Assembly (NCBI GenBank): GCA_025667525.1
Contig: CM046882.1
Location: 22,456,488-22,520,487 of the forward strand
Source: Glebionis coronaria
Taxonomy: Eukaryota > Streptophyta > Magnoliopsida > Asterales > Asteraceae
Direction of reading: 5' to 3'
DNA: 64,000 nucleotides
Under the pieces are notes generated by a model. That model searched no databases. It was not told the DNA's origin and saw only the letters and a list, made by a program, of their open reading frames with translations. The position numbers and the translations under genes are program-made. Below are positions 50,225 to 62,080 of this stretch, piece by piece (position 1 is the first letter of the stretch; each line of letters opens with the position of its first letter).

Positions 50225-50969
50225 GTAAAGAGTTTAGTAGCAATTATTTATGTGTTGTATAATATTACTATATATGAAATTTATACATTCACCGAGTTCT
50301 TGTTATTTAGATTTCTGATGTTTTTTTTCATTAAATTGCTTACAGGTGTCTTTGAGTAATGAGCGTCCGTTGGAGAACAAAGAGTTGAACGCGATCATTG
50401 GCGCATGGTTTACATTGTGGCGAGATTAATTCTATATAATTAGGTTGAATTATAGTGTTTTTCTTTATGCTTATTTGTTGAAATTCTAGTGCTTGAATTT
50501 TGTATGTGCTGAATGTTAAGCTAAATTGAAGTATGGTCATAATCTACTTTAAATTTTTAATTGATATTTCTGGTTCATATATATTTCTTTATTTATATTT
50601 CTTTAATCTAGTGGGTCAAATTTGTAAATTTTGAATTTATTGTATTTGTTTTAAAAAATCAGATTAAAACAAGACAGGTTCTGAGATAAAAACATATCTT
50701 TTTATCATATATAAAGACAGGTTGGATGTTTCTATGAAGATGTGTTGGGGAAGAACCAGTGTCCATTTTCAATTAAAAATGTGTGTTTATTTTAATATGG
50801 AGACCTATTATTAGGAAGAGAACCTGTGTCGATTCTTCTAATAGAGACTGGTTGTATAACCGGTTTTCATATGTTTCGATCATGGAGATACCCCCCTTTG
50901 AAGAGTGGTTCCAAAACCACTCTTTTTGAGCTATTTTGACCAGTTTCTATGGCATTTTTTGTAGTAGTG

Positions 50970-51225
50970 AGTACTAGAAGCGTTTTCTGAGAGATACTAT
51001 GAACAGTCGACACAGATTCATGCTAACAAAGATGTTGCGGTTTTGTTACCGTATAATTTGATTATGCTTAATACAGAGGAGGATTTTATAAGAAATAACC
51101 GACACATCTATGGTGGTAACAATCTCCCTCGAGAATTCTTGTGCAACCTCTATGATTTAATTTGCAAAACTGAAACATACTACCCCTGATCAACGAGCAT
51201 CTTTCCCTGAAATGAATCCTAATCC
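50970..51225 (+). pseudogene. GNOM-like ARF-GEF Sec7 fragment, right part
   Basis: The reading VLEAFSERYYEQSTQIHANK, then LIMLNTEEDFIRNNR and GGNNLPREFL, matches the C-terminal half of a Sec7 domain. A stretch normally between LNT and EEDFI is deleted. A frameshift precedes TTPDQRASFPEMNP. GNOM-type proteins activate ARF GTPases in vesicle traffic; this piece lacks most of the gene. It continues the fragment at 32508-32542. Confidence 0.9.
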
Positions 51226-51310
51226 TAAACCATGTGAGAACCAATCCTAATCCATTATCAGAAGTTATAAGTATGCAGAAATAGTGATTCTTAAATATTC
51301 ATGGCATTAA

Positions 51311-51409
51311 GATGTTGGTGGTATGCACGCAGCGGCAGGGATCTTTACGGTTAGTTGTGGAATGACATCACACTCAGCGGTGCATATTCGTGCGGATGAC
51401 GATATGAAG
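51311..51409 (+). pseudogene. PPDK exon fragment
   Basis: 33 codons reading VGGMHAAAGIFTVSCGMTSH match pyruvate orthophosphate dikinase around its phosphorylated active-site histidine (GGMTSH motif). A donor-like GTAAAG follows. The usual Arg-Gly before GMTSH reads Ser-Cys. Neighbouring exons are not found, so it is a captured or decayed piece. Confidence 0.75.
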
Positions 51410-51622
51410 GTAAAGTTATCACTTAAGCTAAAGGGGTGTTTGGGACCGATCTTTTAGAGTGCGTATTTTAGTATAAAATAACAGATAAGCTGTTGCAAAC
51501 CTGAAAACTGCTTATATGTTTCCAAATAATGATAAGTATTATCATTACATGTACCCTATTTAAGTGTTTTAAGTGTTAACCATGTTCAAGTTATACAAGT
51601 CTATTCCAAATTTTGGCTTTAG

Positions 51623-51748
51623 GTTTTGAGTAGGAATGGATATGATGGTGCTACTGTTGATACCTGGTCATTTGAAGTTATCCTTTAAGTATCATTGGCG
51701 GATTACCTTCCATTAGAAGAATCAAACTTATCAACTTTGTATAAAAAG
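51623..51748 (+). pseudogene. CIPK/SnRK3 kinase exon fragment
   Basis: Between an acceptor (TTTAG) and a donor (AAG|GTTAGG) lie 42 codons reading NGYDGATVDTWSFEVIL, a stop, then DYLPLEESNLSTLYKK. This matches subdomains IX-X of plant CBL-interacting protein kinases. The in-frame TAA and loss of the invariant glycine after WS show it is dead. Confidence 0.85.
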
Positions 51749-52017
51749 GTTAGGCATTATACATATTTTATTGTTAGCTTTGTTGTAGTGTTCTCATTAT
51801 GTTTAAATCTGTAAAGTACTATCTTTCGCAGTTGATATGGATTTCTATGATGTCAAAAAAATGATGTCGATTTATATGAATGCAAAATTATCACTTAAAC
51901 TGGAGGGGTGTTTGGGACTCATATTTTAGAGTGCTTATATGTTATGGCATTTAAGACACTTTAATTTGTTTATATCTGAATCGTAAATAAGTACATGATT
52001 AAATTCCTTAGAAAAAA

Positions 52018-52045
52018 CCCGTGCGTGCACGGGTATTATAACTAG
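52018..52045 (+). mobile_element. Helitron-type 3' terminus (first)
   Basis: A hairpin CCCGTGCGTGCACGGG (52018-52033) stands 8 bases before CTAG (52042-52045), followed by T. This is the standard Helitron 3' end, inserted between A and T. The matching 5' TC end was not located. Confidence 0.75.
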
Positions 52046-52475
52046 TAGTTAAGAAACCGAATGGATGGTAGATAACCCAATATCCTCCAATATTGAATAT
52101 TTTAACATAACTTTGTTTTAGTATTTTTTATTAGTAAAAAAAAATTTACATAAAAACACTAATGTGTCTTTGTTTTTTTTATTTCTTTTTTTTAGTATAT
52201 TTTTTATATTTATTACAAAATTTCTTATTAACATGTTATTTCGAAATAAACTCTTTTTATAATAAAAATAATTAATGTAAATAAAGCAATATATTACTAC
52301 TCGGTACTTTAACGATGAAATACTACTACTTTAATCCATGAATTTATTTGTTAAAAAAAATTCTTATTTTAAATCCACTATGATAAAATATAATAGCTTT
52401 TCATTACTTTACCAAAAAATTTACACGCAAAACTTTAACGCCACTATAAAAGCATAATGATGTGTTTCTTAAGGC
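52046..52475. other. AT-rich DNA between the two Helitron ends
   Basis: No gene. It probably belongs to the 3' part of an outer Helitron. Confidence 0.4.
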
Positions 52476-52503
52476 CCCGTGATTTCACGGGTCAATAAAC
52501 TAG
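52476..52503 (+). mobile_element. Helitron-type 3' terminus (second)
   Basis: A hairpin CCCGTGATTTCACGGG (52476-52491) stands 8 bases before CTAG (52500-52503), followed by T. Spacing equals that of the first terminus 458 bp to the left, so two related Helitrons are nested or one gained a second end. Confidence 0.75.
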
Positions 52504-53055
52504 TTGCATAAATATATATATGAGAATCAGATGTTGGACAATAACCGCGACAAAAATATAATTAGCCATGCGAGAGACCAACTATTGTCGGAAAGTTAAG
52601 AGCATACAACCAGTAGGCTTAGATGAATGAAAGAAGCTCTTGAACCTAAGATCACTAAATCCATGCACACAGTGTTAGTCATAGCTCATCCGATAAGGAG
52701 GTAACACTTACCAAACTACAGTAGCAATTATATCCATCAGTTGTACATTCGTTGAGCGTCAACAGAATGGTATAAAACATTGAACAAATGTTTTGAATTC
52801 TAGGAGACATCTACAAATAGTGATGCCATAAGGAGCTGGAGAGATGTAAATACAAGGGTCTGTTACGAGTGATTTTTAAACTCTATAGCTAGCCACTCTT
52901 CTCTCTTTGAATTCTTCAAGAACCATTTCTTCAGGTTGCACGACTGATTCATACAAAAGTTGGTCCTTTTATAAGCACATGAAAACGGATCAGACCCGGT
53001 CAAAATATCTCAGACGCGGTCAAAACAGATCAGACCTGGTTAAAATATCTCATAC
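52504..53055. other. Interval without genes
   Basis: Host or old repeat DNA. A short GATCAGACC(C/T)GGT repeat occurs at 52989 and 53029. Nothing else seen. Confidence 0.4.
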
Positions 53056-53515
53056 TGTTAAATTCCTTATGTAATCTGATATTCAAAGTTATAAGGACTG
53101 AATGTGTCTTTTCTCTTATTTCAGGGACTAAAGGTGGACATGGGGTGTGAAGTTTGCTTATGGATTAGCCGTTGGACACTTGTGGGCTTTTGAGTTGAAG
53201 GCCCAAGTATGTTTGGGTTATCCGTTATTGTATTTTGCTATAATACCCTAACTCTTATTGAGTTAGGGTTAGGTCGTGTGTGTGTGTTTTCTTGTGCAGC
53301 CATCAATGGCGTCTACACACATCATTCTTCACTTCTGGGTTATTTTATCTTGTTCTTTCTTGTTTAATTAATTTGTAAAACTATTATCAGGTTAGATAAT
53401 AGATCCACACCAGTTGAGACTGTGGTGGATTTGATCTTTGAAACTCTCTCTTGTTCCTTTGATTGTTTGAAGTGAATAAAAGTGTTGTTAGATCATCTTG
53501 CCTTATTTTTCTACA
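53056..53515 (+). mobile_element. Third Copia 5' LTR
   Basis: About 460 bp from TGTTAAATTCC to TTTTTCTACA, followed directly by the primer-binding site TGGTATCAGAGC (53516-53527). TATAATACCC near 53239 could be the promoter box. No 3' LTR occurs in the window. The start is the nearest TG with a matching end and is approximate. Confidence 0.75.
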
Positions 53516-53527
53516 TGGTATCAGAGC
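53516..53527 (+). other. Primer-binding site of third Copia
   Basis: TGGTATCAGAGC, complementary to initiator methionine tRNA, immediately after the LTR. Confidence 0.9.
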
Positions 53528-54249
53528 CAGGTTATCAAATCTGACTCTGTTATTGTGAAAAGTCTTTTGAGAAAATACTTTTCTGTTTATATTTTTTGAT
53601 ACAAAGTTATAAATTGATTTTACTGGTTGATCTGCTATTGGAATAGCTTTATACTCTCTCGATTTACAAAACCCCTAATTTCTTGAAAAAATTAGGGTTT
53701 GACTTTTTTTGGGGATTTTTTGATTCAAAGGTCCCGGTGACTAATTGGTGGTTTTGTTGAGACTCTTGTGGTATTATCTGCGTCATAAGTGGAAAACCCA
53801 TAATTTTTTTATAAAATTAGGGTTTACTGTTTGTGACTGGATCTTGAGGATCTTGTGCTTGTGGTTCATTGTGGTTCATTGGAGGCTGTTATCTCTTGCT
53901 GGATTTGATTTTCCCTATTTTTCTCCCTTGAAGGAAAAAAATTAGGGTTTGTCAATTGGAGGTTCTGATATCATCTAGACTAAGTGAATCTAGATATATC
54001 AGATCGATCGTGCTTTGTTTGGTCTCACTGTAACACCCCTCACTCTCTCTTTTTTGATTGCTATTTGTTTTATCTGCTTATTTGTGTTTTGTTCTTCTTG
54101 GGTTGGTTGTTCTTATTTTTTTGACCAATTATTCTCTTGGATCCTCACACATTGCTTGCCCTTGACCTACCACCCTTGAGTGGTTTGGAAGCCTGGGAAC
54201 TCTGTTGCAGTGTTGTGAGTTCATTTATTAACCTGTTTGACCCTTCACC
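53528..54249 (+). other. Leader of third Copia
   Basis: 722 bp between primer-binding site and gag-pol start. It repeats AAAATTAGGGTTT three times (53685, 53813 and 53936). The one open frame here has no family features. Confidence 0.5.
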
Positions 54250-57208
54250 ATGACTGATCTTGTTAATGAGACAGTTCATGGTGATGATGAGACTTTAAGT
54301 GTGACTGATCATGTCACACTTATTAGCAAGTTAGACTTGAGTGACCCTTTACATTTGCACCCTAATGATACTGATGTGTTGACTGTTGTGAGTGTTAAAC
54401 TTAAAGGGACTGAAAATTATCAGGTTTGGGCTAATGCTATGTTGTTAGCTTTGGAAGGAAAAAACAAAATTGGTTTTATAGATGGGTCTTGTAAAAGATC
54501 TATAACTGATGAAGTTTTGGGTAAACAATGGGATAGAGTTAATGCTGTGGTCCTTGGGTGGATTTTAAACTCAATTTCAGAGGAACTATTCCTTGGTCAA
54601 ATTTTTTCAAAAAGGGCTAAGCATGTTTGGAATGAGTTAAAAGAAACTTACCACAAAGTTGATGGGTCTGTCATTTTCAATTTGCATCACAAGATTAACA
54701 CTCTCAAACAAAATGGGTCTAATTTGTCTGATTATTACCACAAATTAAATGCTTATTGGAAACAGTATGATGCTATGATTGAGTTGCCTAATTGTGTGTG
54801 TTCTGCTTCTGGTGAATTTAAAAGACATAATCAGTTGTTAAAACTTATGCAATTCTTGATGGGTTTGGATGATTCTTACATGAGCATTAGAAGCTCTATT
54901 CTCTCTAGAGAGACTTTGCCTGATGTTAAAGGTGCCTACGCCATAATTTCCAGTGAGGAATCTCACAAGTTAGCATCTGGTACTCTTGTTGGTTCCTCTC
55001 AGAGGACTCAGACATCAGCCTTTTTTTCTAATGGGCCTGCTAGAAACAATACTCAAAGAAATCAGACCAATGACCAAGGTAACTTTAATAGTGGTAACTT
55101 TAGACCCAACTTTGGCAACAATGGGGGTTTTAGACCTAACACTCCCACTACTGGATTTAGACCTAATGTTCCTTACAATTATGTGTTTAGACCTTATGGT
55201 AATAGCAACTCTGAGGTGGTTTGTGAGAATTGTGGGTACAATGGGCACACCATTGATAGATGTTTCAAAATCATTGGTTACCCTCCTGACTTTGGTAAGA
55301 AAAAAGGGGGTCAAGGTAACAAGGGTAAAAATGTTTCTAACAATTCTGTTGGAACATCCTCTTCATCTGGATTCAGTGATGAGCAACTTGCTACCTTACT
55401 TTCTATGTTCAAGGAGAACAAGGGGACCACTAGTGAATCTGGAAATGTTCATGCCAACATGGCAGGTATCTACTTTAACAATAGTAAGATTTTTAATAAT
55501 AACTTTGAGAAGTTTTTTTGTTCTAACACAAACATCAAGTCCAAAATTGGGTATAAAGGGAAGGTTGTTGATTCTGGGGCTAATCAACATATGACCAATG
55601 ATGATTCTGAATTGGAAAATGTTTTTGATATTTCTCACCTTAGCATTAAAGTTTCTCATCCTAATGGGACTGAAGCTATCATCTCTAAGATTGGAAATCT
55701 AAAACTTTCTAATGGGCTTGTGTTGTTTGATGTGCTTGTTATTCTTGACTATTGTGTGACCTCGGTTTCTGTTCATAAATTAGCTAAGGATAATAAAATT
55801 TTGGTTGTCTTTGATGAAAACAAATGTTTCTTTGTTAATCAGGATTTCAATCTCAAAAAAATCTTGGGGACTGGTAGACAATATGGTGGTTTGTACTATT
55901 TAGATGTAGAAGGTAACAAGTGTGTTAATGACTCCCATGTGATTGCTTGCTCTTTGTCTAAACATGATTGGCATTATAGATTAGGTCACCCTGCTGACCC
56001 AGCTTTGAATGTTCTTAAAAACTCTTTGAAAATTGGTTCTGTTGATCAAAATGAGTTTTGTGAAATCTGCCAAAGGGCTAAACAAACTAGAGAGCCATTT
56101 CCATTAAGTGAACACAAAAATAAAAATCTTGGTGAATTAGTTCATTTGGATCTGTGGGGACCTTATAGGGTGACCAGTCATACTGGCCATAGGTATTTTT
56201 TGACCATTGTGGATGATTACACAAGAGCTGTTTGGGTCTATTTATTAAAAACCAAGGATGAAGTTGGGAAATCTATTGAGTTGTTTCATAACTTGTTAAA
56301 AAATCAATTTGAAAAAGATGTCAAAGTTTTCAGAAGTGACAATGGGACTGAATTTGTTAATCATAGCTTTCAAACCTTCTGTCACACCAAAGGGATTTTA
56401 CATAAAACCTCTTGTGCATATACTCCACAACAAAATGGGGTTGTTGAAAGGAAACATAGGCACCTTCTTAATGTGACAAGATGCCTTATGTTTCAGGGGG
56501 GGAATAGCCTTAAGATTTTGGACTGAATGCATTCTAACTGCTACTTATCTTATCAACAGATTACCCTCTTCTATGCTAAATGGTAGATCTCCATATGAGA
56601 TGATGTATAGCACACCTCCTAATCTCTCTCATATTAGGACCTTTGGTTGTCTTTGTTTTGCTACTATCTTGAATAGTCATGATAAACTCACCAGTAGATC
56701 TGAAAAATGTGTTATGATGGGTTTTTCTAATTTGCAAAAGGGTTACAAACTTTATATCTTGATAGACATCAGTTCTTTGTCTCTAGAGATGTTAAGTTTT
56801 TTGAGTCCATTTTTCCTTTTAAAGATACTGTTTTGAATAAAAAGAATAAGAATCAAGATTTTGATGTTCTTCAAAATAATAAAGTTTTGACCTTTTTTGA
56901 TTTGGAAAATCCTGAGCTTCCTGATGATGAGGAGAGAGTTACAAATGATCATAATGGTGACAGTAAGTCACCAAGTGTTGGTAGCCCACATTTGGAACTA
57001 GGTGACAGTGGTTACATTGCTTCTAGCAATGACACCACAGATGCCAGTCCAAATGACATTGAGGCTGCTACACTTAATGAAATTCATGTGTCTGAAGGAA
57101 ATTTAGAAATCCCCCCAAGTCTTCCCTTGCATGGAAAGAACTTGGGTGGCATTTCTAATACTAATGCTCAGGATGACCAGGGTTTAAGAAGGTCTTCTAG
57201 ACCTTCTG
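54250..57208 (+). pseudogene. Copia gag-pol, two frameshifts, truncated before RT
   Basis: The first frame (54250-56526) gives gag with a Retrotran_gag/UBN2 core, a zinc knuckle CX2CX4HX4C (Cys325, Cys328, His333, Cys338), protease DSGA at Asp441, a GAG-pre-integrase HYRLGH near 575, and an integrase core with Asp634, Asp697 and Glu733 (spacing D-62-D-35-E). A run of seven G at 56496-56502 shifts the frame, and the conserved reading goes on at 56530-56755. A second shift near 56753-56760 leads into 56833-57208, ending RRSSRPSV. There the next element is inserted. RT and RNase H are absent. No 3' LTR. Confidence 0.93.
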
Positions 57209-59953
57209 TGTAACACCCCACTTGGATAAGTGGACCATTACGTGTATTTATGGCGTTTCATCAAAGCATAAGGTAAATGTCCTAAGACATTAACTGACCA
57301 TAAAGGAAATACCGGAATCAAACATCGGCAATCCAAACATAAGCCCAAATCATGAAAAGTAAAATACAGAAGGAAAGGACTAAACAATGTCCAAATAAGC
57401 AGAATAATGTAAGAAATGCATAAAGTAAGAAGTCTGGATAGCTTCCATCCAAATGCACATGCTCTCAGAATCCTAAGAGCGTCCTGGTGTACCTGCCGTT
57501 AGAACATGAAAGGAACTACGGCTGAGCATAACGCTCAGTGAACGGATATAAAGCATGAATAGGGAATTACTAAAATGAAACAGATGATAAAATACTGAAG
57601 CTGTAATACTGATAAGTAAAGTTGCAGCGAAAATCTGTGTATAATCTGTAAAGCCTGATTTATAATTAATAAAGCTGAACTGTTATCGGTTAAATCTGAA
57701 AACGTGCATTTACTGTAATTTAATTGCCAGAGCTTATATAGGTCATGTGTTGTAACAACGTTGCATGAATAACTAGAGGGGTGACCTCGTCATGCTGTAG
57801 AGGGGTGACCTCTAAATAACTGTGCTGGGTGGAGGGATCAGCTCCAATGTGAAGGATGTAGAGCACACACCACATTCACCTGCTAAACTGTAAACTGTAG
57901 CCTAGGATGCATCCATACGCCCCACTAAAAATACTGATAAAATGGCCAAACTGAGCTGAGTGGGACGATGCAGGATATCACTCTCCTGCATGTGAGTCAC
58001 GACACCGGTGCCTCTAGTGCCATGGTTACGGTACCTCCATAACTAGTACATAAACTGGTCATGCTTGTATATAATGCTCAGACAATATCTTAGTTATTTA
58101 AATAATTTCTGATAATTTATAACATGTACTGGGGAAAACATTTGGCTGCAGACGGGGAAATCCTAATCATGCATAGAAGGTAAGTCCTTACTGAAAGGAC
58201 GGAAAATCCGTACCTCGTGTCCAGTAATGAATTGAGAATGAAAGTTGACGAATCTACTCCGACTTCACGAATACTACATACATAAGGGGACGTGAAATAA
58301 GTTGACTGATTATTGTTTAAAACCCATTTTTTTCTTATAAGTATAATACTCATTTTAATTTTACTTAACATGAGCTTTTAGGAACTAAGTTACCTTGCAT
58401 CTAAAAGTGAAGACAAATTGTACATGAATTTTCATGACGTTTCATATGCATGGTTCTATTATTTCAAACTCTTGACTAATCCATGTAATATAAACATATC
58501 TTATATACATAACTTCAACTTCCATAGCCAATCCGTTCGTTTAATATCCGAAAACAGTATCGTTCATTAGTCATTAATGGTGACGTTATTATATGATATA
58601 ACTATGTTTTACGTTAGGATATAGAAAAGATTACTAGATATAATACTTTGCATGGTTCAGTATAATTACCTCCCATACTAAACGAGAACAACAGCATGCC
58701 AAGAGGATACGAGCGCTAATTCGAACACTAAGGTTCGATGAAATATGATTGAAACATGAAGCCGAGGACCAACTAAAACCTTCAGCAGATTATTCAAGAC
58801 GTTCATGAGATCCCTGGTCAACTTCACTCGAATATGATCTCGAAAGTCATCACGAACAGAAACTAGACTCTAGCAATCTCGATCGTGAGACCAAAAATGT
58901 GATGACAGCCCGAACCAATGCATCATTTTTTTAGCACGGCCAGTTAGTGAACCGGTAGTTAACTCGAAGACGACCCACGAATCCCACAACACAATCATTC
59001 TGAACGGACCTCAAATAATAGACCAAGGTTGGCATGAATCATTCGGCTATTCTTATGCTCGATCAATACATCGAAACATGACTTAAATATAAGCATGAAC
59101 GTACAAAGGAGATTGACGAGCACTAAAACCACAACCCTCATATGAACAATAACCAATCCAGGAATGAACGTCAATGAAATCTATCCGTGGAACACAACCG
59201 AACTATGAACACGATCTATCTCTAGCGAACACGAACTGATCGAACAAGACCGAGCCAGGAACTCCAATCATGAACATGAGGGATCATGAAGTCAGAACTG
59301 TGTTTCATGTAGATTGACGTGATAACATAAGCATGCTTTTCTCCTTTTTTATTCCTTAAAGTCGGCGACATCACACACCTTTTTAGGGTTTTAATGTTTT
59401 TTTTAACTTGTAAAATCAAATGAAAATGTGTGGTTTTGCTTAGTTTATTTTATTAACAGGCCGGGCCCCGGGCCTTAATTAATCTTGTAAGGCTTATGCA
59501 TACTACTAAGACTCTCTATTTATTTCATGTCATAATTCGTATTCTCGTGTATTCGTAAATTCGTGATTTATAATTCTCGTGATATAACTTGTCGTGTCGT
59601 GTTTTAAATCCTGTTATATACTTATTTATTTTCCCTGAATCAATAATACTTACGTGATACTTATATAGTTAAGATTAATTATTATACTGAATAAATAATT
59701 ACGTAACATTTTTAATAAAATTGGGACTGCGTGAAATTAATATTTGTTGGTTTAAAACATTGCGTACGTGTTCGTATATTAATCCTCGTGATATATTCTG
59801 TCCTGAATTACTTATTTCCTGAATAATTAATAATTGCGTAATACTTGAATTAATACGGTTATTTATTATTTGAATAATTAGTTATGCAACGTTTAAATTA
59901 AAGTTGTGGTTATACATAATTAATATTCGTGGACTTTTAAAGCGGGTTTTACA
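57209..59953 (-). mobile_element. Gypsy LTR on minus strand, inserted in third Copia
   Basis: Read on the minus strand it begins TGTAAAACCCGCTTT (59953) and ends GGGGTGTTACA (57209), 2745 bp, with 5'-TG..CA-3' ends. A polypurine tract AGAGGGGAAGAA lies just outside the minus-strand start, so this is the 3' LTR. It interrupts the Copia right after the SRPSV codons. Internal short frames are not genes. Confidence 0.85.
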
Positions 59954-60057
59954 ATTCTTCCCCTCTAAAAAAAACATTCGTCCTCGAATTAGGGATACGA
60001 CAATGCTGGGGTTTTACAATTCTCCCTCTCTAAAAGGAAAATTCGTCCTCGAATTTA
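59954..60057 (-). other. Polypurine tract and duplicated LTR-start motif
   Basis: On the minus strand TTCGAGGACGAA, a purine tract and TTGTAAAACCC occur twice, at 59946-59990 and 60011-60055. The repeat suggests a partial duplication at the pol/3' LTR junction, or two past LTR start points. Confidence 0.7.
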
Positions 60058-61377
60058 ATTAAGCTGGTAAATATATAAAAGCTGAAAGGACACATATGCT
60101 GAAAGAGCATGAAAGCTAAAAAGGCATATACGCTGAAGGATTATGCGTCCTTGGATTAGAACATAATGCTACTGAAAGGGTATAAACATGACATGACTGA
60201 AGTGAACATGAAACGTGACATGACTGAAAGAACTTAACTGGATTTATTGAAGGAAAAGGGATGAGAGGTTCGGATGGACTCCTCCGTTTCAAGTGGCTTC
60301 CCGCTCGAAACGATTCCTTCAAAGGAATAAAGACAATAAAATCTTGGTCCTGATGACCCTGTCCTGATGATGCTGAATAGTTTCTGGTTCCATACTTAAG
60401 ATGGGTTTTCTGAATCTAATCGAATGAGTAAGCTATAACATGTAGGAATACATGAAACGGTAAGTACAAATAATATGAAACGATGACTTTTATATCTCTG
60501 AGCAAAGCTGATGAAAAATATAGGGACGAACTACGTGAATAATTTCGAACGTGCTAAGTGAGCAATTGTGAACGTGGTTCACGATTATATGAGGAATGTT
60601 GGGCATGGAATATATTATGCACAATAATACATGAATATTCTGTTAACGTGATGCTAGGACATATCATGAACATATGCTGACTGAGGAAAGAATGTCAAAC
60701 GATACGGCCTGATACGTGAAACGTTTGCCTGGTTATGGAATAGTTGTGCTATACTTGGGTCTGGTTTCTCAAGCTGCCTGTAACCGTATTCGGTAATAAA
60801 CTGTGAAACGTGTATCGCGGGATGGAACAGGAACCTAAACGTGGACAATGTTACGTGAATTTAAATCATGAGATAGCACAAAACATGAACTGAAACAACA
60901 TCTTACTGTGAATGAGACGTAAACGTGAAAGTGCAAATAAACGTGAACGTAAGTGAGCGTAAACATACACGTGATTGTGAACATGAATCCTGTCTGATAT
61001 GATGGTCGATTGAATACCTTGATCTCGTACAATTTACTGCTAAATTGTCTGCAGGTCCACTACTACGTAATCCTTTTGGATGAAAGAAAACACGCAGGTT
61101 GATTACATGGTTGACGATGACTTAGATAGTGTCATACTTTTCTGAGTCTGTGGTAACTTATAACAATTTCATGTAATTTCGTCTCATTTCTGCTCAGAAA
61201 TTTCTATGGATTGTAGTATCTCACTAGCATGACGGTGTTCTATCTTGAACCTACGGTATGTCAGGCATCGAGATATGAACATAGTTGCATCAATGTGTGA
61301 TACTACTTCAATCAAAATTCTGCCCGGGATTATGGGACATTCTGATGGAAATCTGGTTGAATAGTCGTAAAACATTT
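60058..61377 (-). mobile_element. Decayed Gypsy interior, 3' part
   Basis: Expected place of integrase and chromodomain of the minus-strand element, but no domain could be read. It is rich in short GAACGTGAA/CATGACATGACTGAA repeats (60180-60230 and 60890-60985). Confidence 0.45.
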
Positions 61378-62080
61378 TTAGTGAGAACTATCGGAAATTT
61401 CTGCGGTAGTAGTCAATTGAGTTCTAGAAGATTGTACTTCATTCACCGGCGTCGGTCGTGACCATCTGGTGATGGCCTTCACCTTCGCAGGATTATCTGA
61501 AATTTCTTTCTGCTGAAATAGTGTGGTTAAGAAATGCCACCTTGTTCTACTGGGATTCATATCTAGAAAGCTGCGTATATAATTTTTTTTCTATCGAAGA
61601 TTTTGTACAATTGTGAGAAGATGATTCTCGTGTTCTTCTCTAGAATTTAGCAGATCAGAATGTGATCAATGAATATACTGACGATTTTGTCTGAGAATTT
61701 TGGGGAAAATTTTATTCATAAATTTCATAATATAGTTGGAGCATTAGGCAGCTCAGAAGTATGAATCAAACTTTGGAAAGACCATAACGTGTGCAAAAGC
61801 AGTCTTGGAAACATCATGTTCTTTATCTCACCTCTGATGGTAGCATGATCGGAAATTGTTCTGAAAATTTTTAAGACATCACAGCAGATTAGATAAGATT
61901 TCTATACGTGGAATGCAACATCGATTAAGAATGGCGATCTGGTAGACAGAAACAGTGCACTTCCTGGTGGTGCGCCAGGGTGAATAAAGCCTCGTTCCGG
62001 TAATTCTTACAGCAAATGCTACAACTCTTTTGACTTAGCTGAAGCCCTGTAATAAAGAGTTTTGAAAACAGGTTCTGTTC
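61378..62080 (-). pseudogene. Decayed Gypsy reverse transcriptase
   Basis: On the minus strand, relics of RT appear in the right order. Near 61960-62050: ELPERGFIHPGAPPGSALF, from the usual GFIRPS..PWGAPVLF. Near 61630-61760: FMNKIFPKF then FIDHILIC, from the active-site FIDDIL, with the second Asp read as His. Near 61400-61500: DNPAKVKAITRWSRPTPVNE, from DPAKVEAI..W..P. Stops and frameshifts are many. It is inactive. Confidence 0.85.

Larger units (their letters stand above)
32543..50969. mobile_element. Outer CACTA (En/Spm) element, 18.4 kb, with captured IspH pieces
   Basis: The left end is CACTACTACAC and the right end GTAGTAGTG, an inverted terminal pair, flanked by a 3-bp duplication AGT (32540-32542 and 50970-50972). 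Both are hallmarks of the CACTA superfamily. Without the nested element of 13.9 kb and a 0.4 kb MITE it is about 4.1 kb and has no transposase of its own, so it is non-autonomous. It carries exon pieces of an IspH/HDR gene, making it a Pack-CACTA. Subterminal AACCAGT-type motifs recur near both ends (32660-32720 and 50740-50870). Confidence 0.92.

Noticed and set aside
53745..53945. 66-residue frame before the Copia gag
   Set aside because: It lies in the leader with repeated AAAATTAGGGTTT text and has no family match.
54986..55594. 202-residue frame inside the Copia
   Set aside because: Shadow of gag-pol in another frame; the main frame carries the zinc knuckle and protease.
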